Assembly (NCBI RefSeq): GCF_029211265.1
Contig: NZ_JARGEL010000016.1
Coordinates: forward strand, 124,001 to 188,000
DNA length: 64,000 bases
Source of the DNA: Extensimonas soli
GTDB lineage: Bacteria > Pseudomonadota > Gammaproteobacteria > Burkholderiales > Burkholderiaceae_C
Direction: 5' to 3'
The notes below the pieces were generated by a model that was not told the origin of the DNA, did not search any database, and was given only the letters and a program-made list of their open reading frames with translations. Below, piece after piece: positions 55,799 through 63,241 of the stretch; position 1 is the first letter of the stretch, and each line of letters begins with the position of its first letter. Both the position numbers and the translations under genes were made by a program.

Positions 55799-55875
55799 GA
55801 CTTACGCAAACAAGGACGCAGCGAGGTGTTTTGCCATGCGGCGAGCGCCTTGCCTAACCCCGATTTGCGTAAGTC
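55799..55875. repeat. 77-bp inverted-repeat element upstream of mnmG
   Basis: Perfect 12-bp inverted ends (GACTTACGCAAA and TTTGCGTAAGTC) enclose 53 bases, starting 56 bases upstream of the mnmG start. No coding potential. The gap of 354 bases between mnmG and the FAD oxidase (55744-56097) otherwise contains only a parS site and presumed promoters. Confidence 0.65.
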
Positions 55876-55988
55876 GTGCCTGAGAAAGCGGTACGGCGGC
55901 AGTCCATGGGTGCAGATGCCGCTTGCGCAACCGGGCCGCGATTTTCCCACCTTTGCATGGCGTGTGTGCAGCATGCGGTTTGGCTGTG

Positions 55989-56002
55989 GTTTCACGTGAA
56001 AC
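55989..56002. promoter_or_regulatory. parS site 4
   Basis: GTTTCACGTGAAAC is a perfect match to the parS core in the intergenic region upstream of mnmG, 96 bases before the FAD oxidase start. Confidence 0.85.
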
Positions 56003-56097
56003 GCACCGCGTATGCCCTGCGCAAAAACCCATCCAACACATACCGCGCCACTGGTGTAATCTGCGCGTTTGCCGTCATAACCCCGCGGAGACATGCC

Positions 56098-57525
56098 ATG
56101 AACGCCCCGAACGCCATCGCCCACCTCTTGCCCGAAGTACGCCAGCGCCCCATACCCGCGGCCTTTCTCGACGCGCTGGCCGCGCGCTTCGGCCCCGAGC
56201 AGCTCTCCACGGCACTTGCCGTGCGCGAGCAGCACGGGCGCGACGAATCCGCCTTCGACGTCCCTCCACCCGCCGCCGTGGTCTTTGCGCAAAGCACGCA
56301 GGACGTGGCCGACACCGTGCGCCTCGCGAGCGAGTACGAGGTGCCCGTGATTCCCTACGGCGCGGGCTCCTCGCTCGAAGGGCACCTGCTGGCCGTGCAA
56401 GGCGGCATCAGCCTGGACGTGAGCCGCATGAACCAGGTGCTGTCCATCGCTGCCGACGACCTCACCGTGACGGTGCAGCCCGGCATCTCACGCAAGACGC
56501 TCAACGAAGCCATCAAGCACACGGGCCTGTTCTTCCCCATAGACCCGGGCGCCGATGCGAGCATAGGCGGCATGTGCTCCACGCGCGCGAGCGGCACCAA
56601 CGCCGTGCGCTACGGCACCATGCGCGAAAACGTGCTCGCGCTGCAGGTCGTCACGGCCAGCGGCGAAGTCATACGCACGGGCACGCGCGCCAAAAAAAGC
56701 AGCGCGGGCTACGACCTCACGCGCCTGTACGTGGGCAGCGAGGGCACGCTCGGCGTGATCACCGAAGTCACGCTGCGCCTGTACCCATTGCCCGAGGCAA
56801 TCTCGGCCGCGATCTGCTCGTTCCCCAGCGTGGAAGCTGCCGTGCGCACGGTGATCCAGACCATACAGCTGGGCGTGCCTATCGCGCGCGTGGAGCTGAT
56901 CGACGCCCAATCCGTCGCCTGCCTGAACCGCTACAGCAAGCTCACGTTGCGTGAAGAGCCCTTGCTGCTCATGGAATTCCACGGCACGCCGGCGAGCGTC
57001 GAAGAGCAGGCGCAGACCGTGCAAGACATCGCGCGCGAATTCGGCGGGCAGGACTTCGAATGGGCCGTCACGCCTGAGGAACGCACACGCCTGTGGTCGG
57101 CACGGCACAACGCCTTGTTTGCGGCCTTGCAGTCGCGCCCCGGTGCGCGCCCGATCAACACCGACACCTGCGTGCCCATCAGCCGCCTGGCCGACTGCAT
57201 CCTCGAGACCATTGCCGAGGTCGAGGCCAGCGGCATCCCCTACTTTCTGGTCGGCCACGTGGGCGACGGCAACTTCCACGTCGGCTTTCTGATCGACCCC
57301 AACGCCCCGCAGGAGCGCGTGACCGCCGAAGACCTGAACCACAAGCTCGTCGCGCGTACGCTGCGCATGGGCGGCACCTGCTCGGGCGAACATGGCGTGG
57401 GCCTGCACAAAATGGGCTTTTTGCTCGACGAGACCGGTGCCGGCGCCGTCGAGGTCATGCGCAGCATCAAGCGCGCGCTCGACCCGAAGAACATCATGAA
57501 TCCGGGCAAGATTTTCAGCTTGTGA
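56098..57525 (+). CDS. FAD-linked D-2-hydroxyacid oxidase (D-lactate dehydrogenase/GlcD type)
   Basis: A 475-residue flavoprotein of the VAO/PCMH family: FAD-binding segment VIPYGAGSSLEGHLLAVQGG and PGADASIGGMCSTRASGTNAVRYG (split around residue 165), and a C-terminal cap with FLVGHVGDGNFHVGFLID and CSGEHGVGLHKMGF. It matches D-lactate dehydrogenase (cytochrome) and the glycolate oxidase GlcD. The start is the ATG at 56098, after CGGAG. No glcE or glcF follow, which favours D-lactate dehydrogenase. Confidence 0.88.
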   Translation: MNAPNAIAHLLPEVRQRPIPAAFLDALAARFGPEQLSTALAVREQHGRDESAFDVPPPAAVVFAQSTQDVADTVRLASEYEVPVIPYGAGSSLEGHLLAVQGGISLDVSRMNQVLSIAADDLTVTVQPGISRKTLNEAIKHTGLFFPIDPGADASIGGMCSTRASGTNAVRYGTMRENVLALQVVTASGEVIRTGTRAKKSSAGYDLTRLYVGSEGTLGVITEVTLRLYPLPEAISAAICSFPSVEAAVRTVIQTIQLGVPIARVELIDAQSVACLNRYSKLTLREEPLLLMEFHGTPASVEEQAQTVQDIAREFGGQDFEWAVTPEERTRLWSARHNALFAALQSRPGARPINTDTCVPISRLADCILETIAEVEASGIPYFLVGHVGDGNFHVGFLIDPNAPQERVTAEDLNHKLVARTLRMGGTCSGEHGVGLHKMGFLLDETGAGAVEVMRSIKRALDPKNIMNPGKIFSL

Positions 57526-57544
57526 GGCCAAGGCCTGAAAAAAC

Positions 57545-57600
57545 TATCGTAATGATAGCTGCTTGCGCTTGATATATCTTCGCAAAAAGCCAAAAACACC
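57545..57600. repeat. dispersed repeat of about 60 bp
   Basis: A copy of the family (AATGATAGCTGCTTGCGCTTG core, AAAAAGCC end) follows the FAD oxidase gene. Within it CTATC-GTAAT-GATAG can pair and may help end transcription. Confidence 0.55.
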
Positions 57601-57711
57601 ATAAATCATCACGCGTGTTTGCTGCGCGCGTGGGCACAACGCCTGCCAGCAAAAAATCGCCCAACCGCATAACATCGCAGTCCCTCAATCACACCACCAA
57701 GGAGTCCCTTC

Positions 57712-58320
57712 ATGAAGCTTTACTACAGCCCCGCCGCCTGCTCGCTGAGTGCGCACATCGCACTGCAAGAGGCCGGCCTGCCCTTCACGCCCATGCTCAC
57801 CAGCCTGCAAAGCCACAAACTGCAGGACGGCACTGATTTCTACACCATCAACCCGCTGGGCTACGTGCCCGTGCTCGAGCTCGACAATGGCGAACGCCTG
57901 CGTGAAGTCGGCGTCATCGTGCAATACATTGCCGACCAGGTGCCCGGCAAAAACCTCGCGCCGGCCAACGGCACCATGGCGCGTTACCGCCTGCAAGAGT
58001 GGCTGACCTTCATCTCGAGCGAGCTGCATAAGAGCTTCGGCCCGCTGTTCAAACCGGGCGTGCCCGACGAATACCGCGCGCAAGTGCGCGAGCAGCTGCA
58101 AAAGCGCCTGGCCTGGGTCAACGGCGAACTCGCGGGCAAGGACTACCTGCTCGGCGCACAGTTCAGCGTGGCCGACTGCTACCTCTTTACGGCGCTGAGC
58201 TGGACGGGCTACGTCAATCTCGACATTTCCGGCTTCGCCAACCTGCAGGCCTACCTGGCCCGCGTGGGTGCACGCCCCGCCGTGCAGGCCGCACTCAAGG
58301 CAGAAGGGCTGCTGAAGTAA
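57712..58320 (+). CDS. glutathione S-transferase (beta-like)
   Basis: A 202-residue GST with the bacterial beta-class start MKLYYSPAACSLSAHIALQE, which includes the catalytic Cys10, an N-terminal thioredoxin domain (NPLGYVPVLELDNGERL) and a helical C-terminal domain (AQFSVADCYLFTALSW). It conjugates or reduces electrophiles with glutathione. The start at 57712 follows AAGGAG. Confidence 0.93.
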   Translation: MKLYYSPAACSLSAHIALQEAGLPFTPMLTSLQSHKLQDGTDFYTINPLGYVPVLELDNGERLREVGVIVQYIADQVPGKNLAPANGTMARYRLQEWLTFISSELHKSFGPLFKPGVPDEYRAQVREQLQKRLAWVNGELAGKDYLLGAQFSVADCYLFTALSWTGYVNLDISGFANLQAYLARVGARPAVQAALKAEGLLK

Positions 58321-59040
58321 GCCACTTCAGGTCGTCACTTGCCCCAGTGGCTTCTGGCGCGCCGCGAGCAGCGCGCCGAGCCACAGCGCGCAGGCCGAAA
58401 ACACCAGGCCGCGCGCCAGGCCGCCGGGCCCGTCGGCAATCCAGCCGACCACCGTGGGCCCGACGATTTGCCCCATCGCAAACACGATCGTGAAGGCGCT
58501 GATGCCCAGCGCCCAACGCGCCGGCGGCAGGTTGTGCCGCACCAGCGCCGTCGTCGAAGCCACGACCGACAAAAACACCCCGCCAAACAGCAGACCCGAA
58601 GCCAGCACCACGGGCCACCACGCCGTGAGCGCCGGCAGCACCGTGGCCACGCCCAGCAACGCATTGAGCAGCGCGAGCGCCCCGCCGCCCTTGGCCCGGT
58701 CGAGCAGGCCCGCCCAGATGCGCGAGGACAGCAGCACCGCGAGCCCGAGCAAAGCGTAGAACACCGTCACCGCCGCGCCGCTCGCGCCCTGCTCGCGCAA
58801 CAGCGCGACGACGAAGGTCATGTAGCCGATGTAGCCCACGCCGAACAAGGTGTAGCCCGCGAGCGCCGGCGCCAGCCGGCGCCAGCGCAGCGACGCCATG
58901 GTGGAAGTGGCTCCTGCCACCTTTTCAGATGCCGGTTCGTGCGCGCTGGCCGCCGCAGGTGCCGCCCCCAGGCCGCGCAGCACGCGCACGGGCCAGCGCA
59001 ACACTGCCGTGGCGAGCGCGCACACCCCCGCGAGCGCCCA

Positions 59041-59207
59041 CTAGTGTAGTGTTTGATGCTTGATGCGACAAATAAAACCGATGGATTTTTGGTCTGGGCA
59101 AGGCGCAAACCGCAGCGATACCGGGTGGTATCGCGAGGATTTGCAACGCGGCCCAGGCCGAAAAGACGCGGTTTTATGTCGCAGATAGCGTCGAACACTA
59201 CACTAGA
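59041..59207. repeat. structured palindromic element, family 2, copy B
   Basis: A 167-bp element with inverted ends CTAGTGTAGTGTTTGATGC / CTAGTGTAGTGTTCGACGC, flanked by the direct repeat CCCA (59037-59040 and 59208-59211). Its reverse complement aligns with 40359-40525. The central hairpin here is GATACC-ACCC-GGTATC, versus GATAGC-TGCG-GCTATC in copy A. It lies inside the MFS pseudogene and introduces a stop codon. Confidence 0.9.
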
Positions 59208-59301
59208 CCCAGGCCCACGCATGCGGCCCGGGCGCGCGCGCGAGCACCGCGGGCACGAGCAAGGCCGACGCGCTGATGCCCCAGCCCGCGCCGCCGTAAT
59301 A

Positions 59302-59570
59302 AGAGCCTATTTCAGTAGGGAACATGCCCCGCGCCATGGCCTTGCGCGATGCCTGGCTAGGCGCAGGGGGCGACGTGGAGCGGTGCTCCATGAGCCCCCT
59401 GCAACACCGCCAGGGGCGCGCAAGGCCATGGCCCTGCGGGTTGCGGTCAGGGGCGGCGTCTGCAGCGTTGCAGCGCTTGTCCAGGCATGGAGCATGGACA
59501 GCGCGCTGCGCCTTGCATCCATCCGCCCCTGACCGCAACGCGGGGCATGTTCCCTACTGAAATAGGCTCT
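59302..59570. mobile_element. 269-bp element with 32-bp perfect terminal inverted repeats
   Basis: The ends are identical over 32 bases in inverted orientation (AGAGCCTATTTCAGTAGGGA...). Further inner complementary segments, including CCATGGCCTTGCGCG-type arms, suggest a long palindrome. There is no transposase ORF, so it is a non-autonomous element. No clear target duplication. It interrupts the MFS pseudogene and has no second copy in the window. Confidence 0.85.
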
Positions 59571-60153
59571 GAAGCCCAAGCAGCAAGCCGCTGTGCCGCG
59601 CATGCAAGCTGCCCAGCCCGCGCCGCGAGCAGCCCGCCCGTCACGAACACCAGCGCACTCGCCACGCCCGCGAGCAGACGCTGCGCGAGCAAAGGCGCTG
59701 GCGCCACGAAAAACCCGCTGAGCGCCATGAACAGCGTGGCCAGCACGCTGCCGGCGAGCAGCAGCGCGCCTGGCTCCAGGCGCCGCAGCAATAGCGGCGT
59801 GGCAAGCGCGCCCAGCAAATAGCCGAGCGCATTCGCCGTGTTCATGCCCCCGGCGAGCGTGTAAGCCCAGCCGAGGTCGGCGCGCATGGGCGGCAGCATC
59901 AGCGCATAGGCAAAGCGCGTGATGCCCAGCGACACCGCCGCGCCCAGCGACAAGGCCACGGCCAGCCACAGCGCGCTGCGAAACGAAAGACGATCCGGCA
60001 AAGAGTTTTCGGTCTGCATGGGCGCCATCATGCGCAAAATCGCGCGCACCTTCAGCAGCGCAGGCGATCACCAGCGGTCAGACAGTTCCAGCGTGGCAGA
60101 CCGTCAGCGTATCCTGAGCGGCGCACGGAAACCCCGCCACGCAGCGCCCACCA

Positions 60154-60390
60154 TCAAGCGCCAAGCCATTGCTGGATTTCGGCCTTGGTGGGGATGCGCC
60201 CACTTGCCACCAGCTTTTCATCGATGACCAGGCCAGGGGTGGACAGCAGGTCGTAGGCCAGGATGTCCTTCATGTCGGTGACTTTGACGAACTCGGCGGC
60301 AACGCCCGCCGCCGCAGCGGCCTCGCGGGCGACGGCCTCCAGCTTTTTGCAGTTGGCACAGCCTGAGCCAAGAATCTTGATGGTCGGCAT
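60154..60390 (-). CDS. small redox-active disulfide (thioredoxin-fold) protein
   Basis: A 78-residue thioredoxin-fold protein with the redox motif CANC (GSGCANCKKLEAVARE) and the cis-Pro segment LLSTPGLVIDEKLVASGRIP. Such proteins (redox-active disulfide protein 2) often lie next to DUF318 permeases and ArsR regulators. Here it follows the permease gene by 26 bases in the same direction and probably works with it. The preferred start is the ATG at 60390. Confidence 0.9.
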   Translation of the reverse strand: MPTIKILGSGCANCKKLEAVAREAAAAAGVAAEFVKVTDMKDILAYDLLSTPGLVIDEKLVASGRIPTKAEIQQWLGA

Positions 60391-60416
60391 GGCATTCTCC
60401 AAAATCTAAACGTCGG

Positions 60417-61865
60417 CTAACCGACAGAAACGGCATTGTGCTGCCTGCGCTGCACGCGGTACAAAAGCAGGGCAAGCAACGCAAACAGGCCCGCAAGACC
60501 CAGCACAAGGTGCCACCAGGCCAGGCCATCCACCCAGACGCCATACATCAGCCCTGCCGCCGCACTGAACAAAGCCACGAGGCCCACGTACGCCAGCACC
60601 TTTGCGCGGCCCACCACGGCAGCCACCATCAGAATGCTTTGCAGGCTCAGCTCGGGGTCGGCCATCAGGTAGGCCAGCAAAGGCCCCCGGTGCATGCCCA
60701 GGTCCAGAAACATCCTGGCCACGGGCACCTCGACCAGCGTGGGGAAATACATGAACACCCCGAAAAGCACTGCCACCACGTTGGCCTGGACGCTGTTGCT
60801 GCCCGCAAGCGACTCGATCCACTCGGGCCGAATCACCTGCCGAACCATACCGACGATGAACACGCCCAGCACCAGCAGGCCAAAAATCTGTTTGACGAAG
60901 CGCCACGACTCCCACAGCCAGGCCTGCCGCGCATCCGCTGGCAACGCACGTGCGTAATGCAGCACGCCCCCCAGGCAAACCGCCACGGCAAAAACACGGC
61001 CGGTCAGAACGATCTCGAGCACCTCTGCGCGCGGCACCAGCCGCAGGGCCGCCACGAGCAAGGTCAGCGCCGCCAGCGCCAAGGCCACCCAGGTCCAGCG
61101 GTTGGCGCCTTCGACGATGTCCTCCAGGCCCTTCCAGGCCGTGACGGCGATGAGCAACAGCAAAACAATCAGCACCGAGCCCTGCAGGCTGACCCCCTCT
61201 TCGCCCTTCGCCGCGTCGTAAGGAACCAGCGCGAACAGCGCCTTCTGCCAGGCCTCGGCCCCAGGCAGCGGCAAGTCGAACGCGGCGACGGTGGCCGTCA
61301 AAGGCCACAGCTTGAGCGTGCCCGCAACCAGCAATGCCGCCAGTGCCAGCAGCAGGCCCATGGCAGCCTTGCCCACGCGGGCTTGTTCGGCAAACAGCGT
61401 ATCGGTTTGGGCGTCATGGCGCATGTCGTCACGCCAGAACAGCAAGGCCATCAACAAGCCGATGCCCACCCCGAACAGCAGACTCAGGACGAGCCTGGCC
61501 ACGGCGAACTCGGCACCGAGAATGCTGCCTGTGTACGCCAGCGCCATGATGTTCCCCGCCGGGGCAAAAAACAAAAAAGTGATGGCCGGCCCTATGCCCG
61601 CGCCCTTGCGGTAAATGCCGCCGAACAGCGGGACGATGGTGCACGAGCAGACCGCCAGCAGCGAACCCGCCGCCGCAGCCGCCGGATAGGACACGTAAGC
61701 CGGCGTATGACGGCCCAGCCAGCGCGTGATGCTGGCCTTGGGGATCAGCGCCGTCATCGCGCCCGCGATGAAGAAGGCGGGCAGCAGGCACAAGAGCACA
61801 TGTGCCGCCAGATAGGCCGCCAGATTGCCCGCGCCGCTCCCCACCAGATGCAGTGCATAGTGCAT
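60417..61865 (-). CDS. DUF318/SO_0444-type permease (metal or metalloid efflux)
   Basis: A 482-residue membrane protein with about 10-12 helices in two repeats. It has the family motif LLAVCSCTIVPLFGGIYRKGAG followed by GPAITFLFFAPAGNIMAL in the first repeat and FGVFMYFPTLVEVPVARMFLDLGMHRGP in the second. Relatives export Cu/Zn or trivalent (organo)arsenicals. The CSC motif may bind the thiophilic ion, and the small CANC protein encoded next may reduce or deliver it. No ArsR gene adjoins it in the window. Confidence 0.86.
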   Translation of the reverse strand: MHYALHLVGSGAGNLAAYLAAHVLLCLLPAFFIAGAMTALIPKASITRWLGRHTPAYVSYPAAAAAGSLLAVCSCTIVPLFGGIYRKGAGIGPAITFLFFAPAGNIMALAYTGSILGAEFAVARLVLSLLFGVGIGLLMALLFWRDDMRHDAQTDTLFAEQARVGKAAMGLLLALAALLVAGTLKLWPLTATVAAFDLPLPGAEAWQKALFALVPYDAAKGEEGVSLQGSVLIVLLLLIAVTAWKGLEDIVEGANRWTWVALALAALTLLVAALRLVPRAEVLEIVLTGRVFAVAVCLGGVLHYARALPADARQAWLWESWRFVKQIFGLLVLGVFIVGMVRQVIRPEWIESLAGSNSVQANVVAVLFGVFMYFPTLVEVPVARMFLDLGMHRGPLLAYLMADPELSLQSILMVAAVVGRAKVLAYVGLVALFSAAAGLMYGVWVDGLAWWHLVLGLAGLFALLALLLYRVQRRQHNAVSVG

Positions 61866-62055
61866 GAAGTCCTCCTGCTTCGTTGCATTGTGGCGCCATG
61901 TGCGGGGGTGCGCTTGACGCGCGTCAACGGGGCTACATGGCGGCAGGGGTGACAGGCAAATAGGAGCCCGTCAGGGTGCAAACAAGGCCTGGCCGCATTA
62001 GCATCAGGCCCTGCTTCATCCCACGATCTTTCATCCCCAAAGGAGTATCTGCCCC

Positions 62056-63159
62056 ATGCCTACCTTGTTCGACCCCGTGCACGCCGGTGATCTGCACCTG
62101 GCCAACCGCATCGCCATGGCGCCGCTCACGCGCAACCGGGCGCCCGGCGCCGTGCCCACGCCGCTCATGGCCGAGTATTACCGCCAGCGCGCGAGCGCCG
62201 GCCTGATCATCAGCGAGGCCACCGCCATCACCCCGCAGGCGCAGGGCTACGCCGACGTGCCCGGCCTCTACAGCACCGAACAGCTCGACGGCTGGCGGCG
62301 CGTGACGCAGGCTGTGCACGATGTCGGCGGCAAGATCGCGGTGCAGCTGTGGCACGTGGGCCGCGTCTCGCACGTCGAGCTGCAGCCCGACTTTCAAGCC
62401 CCCGTCGCGCCCTCGGCGATCCGCGCGCACACCAAGACCGTGCTGCTGAAAAACGGCCAGCCCGTGTTTGTGGACACCTCCGAGCCGCGCGCGCTCGACG
62501 TGAGCGAGCTGCCCGGCATCGTGCAGGACTACCGCCACGCGGCGCGCAACGCCCTCGCGAGCGGCTTCGACGCGGTCGAAATCCACGCCGCCAACGGCTA
62601 CCTGCTCGAGCAATTCCTCAAAAGCAGCAGCAACCACCGCAAGGACGACTACGGCGGCAGCATCCCGAACCGCGCGCGCCTGCTGCTCGAGGTGGCGCGC
62701 GCCATCGCCGATGAAATCGGCGGCGGGCGCACGGGCATCCGCCTCTCGCCCGTCACGCCCGCGAACGACATCGACGAGCCGCATCCGCAGCCGCTGTACG
62801 AATACGTGGCCAAGCACCTGGCGCCGCTGGGCCTGGCCTACGTGCACGTGGTCGAGGGTGCCACGGGCGGCCCGCGCGAACGGCCCGAGCGCCCCTTCGA
62901 CTACGCCGCCTTCAAGGCCGCCTATCGCAACGCCGGCGGCAAGGGCGCGTGGATGCTCAACAACGGCTACGACAAGGCCACGGCCGAGGCGGCAGTGGCA
63001 TCGGGCGCGGCCGACCTCGTGGCCTTCGGCCGCCCCTTCATCGCCAACCCCGACCTCGTGGCACGCCTGCGCCAAAATGCCCCTTGGAACACGCCCGACC
63101 AAAGCAGCTTCTACGGCGGCGGCGCGAAAGGCTACACGGACTATCCGACGCTGGCTTGA
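62056..63159 (+). CDS. nemA: Old Yellow Enzyme-family alkene/N-ethylmaleimide reductase
   Basis: A 367-residue FMN-dependent TIM-barrel reductase: MPTLFDPVHAGDLHLANRIA with the FMN loop MAPLTRNRA, active-site EIHAANGYLLEQFLKSSSNH, NRARLLLEVARAI and LVAFGRPFIANPDLVARL. It reduces alpha,beta-unsaturated carbonyls and electrophiles, including nitro compounds, with NADPH. The start is the ATG at 62056, after AAAGGAG. Confidence 0.93.
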   Translation: MPTLFDPVHAGDLHLANRIAMAPLTRNRAPGAVPTPLMAEYYRQRASAGLIISEATAITPQAQGYADVPGLYSTEQLDGWRRVTQAVHDVGGKIAVQLWHVGRVSHVELQPDFQAPVAPSAIRAHTKTVLLKNGQPVFVDTSEPRALDVSELPGIVQDYRHAARNALASGFDAVEIHAANGYLLEQFLKSSSNHRKDDYGGSIPNRARLLLEVARAIADEIGGGRTGIRLSPVTPANDIDEPHPQPLYEYVAKHLAPLGLAYVHVVEGATGGPRERPERPFDYAAFKAAYRNAGGKGAWMLNNGYDKATAEAAVASGAADLVAFGRPFIANPDLVARLRQNAPWNTPDQSSFYGGGAKGYTDYPTLA

Positions 63160-63173
63160 GCCGCATCGATCGC

Positions 63174-63236
63174 CAAATACAAGCAAAAATGGCCTGCAGC
63201 GAAGAATAGGCAAGGACTACATGCTATCTATTTGTT
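63174..63236. repeat. dispersed repeat of about 60 bp
   Basis: A degenerate copy (CAAGCAAAAATGGCC end, ATGCTATCTATTTG end) fills the gap between the convergent reductase and chemotaxis genes. Confidence 0.5.
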
Positions 63237-63241
63237 AGCAA

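Larger units (their letters stand above)
58327..60019 (-). pseudogene. YbfB-like MFS transporter, disrupted by a frameshift and two insertions
   Basis: Remnants of one 12-helix major-facilitator gene can be joined: the N-terminal half from 60019 (MQTENSLPDRLSFRSALWLA) to about 59620, a short piece at 59300-59208 (YYGGAGWGISASALLVPAVL to HAWAW) and the C-terminal half 59037-58327 (ALAGVCALATAVL onward). Near 59616-59620 one extra G in a CGGG run shifts the frame; the restored frame reads LHARHSGLLLGL and runs on to YYGG. A 269-bp element (59302-59570) and a 167-bp element (59041-59207, 4-bp duplication CCCA) then interrupt it. The second insert restores the frame when removed. Not functional as it stands. 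Confidence 0.85.

Noticed and set aside
59203-59538. A separate small gene ending HAWAW
   Set aside because: Its 3' part is a fragment of the MFS gene and its 5' part is the 269-bp element; it is a chance fusion.
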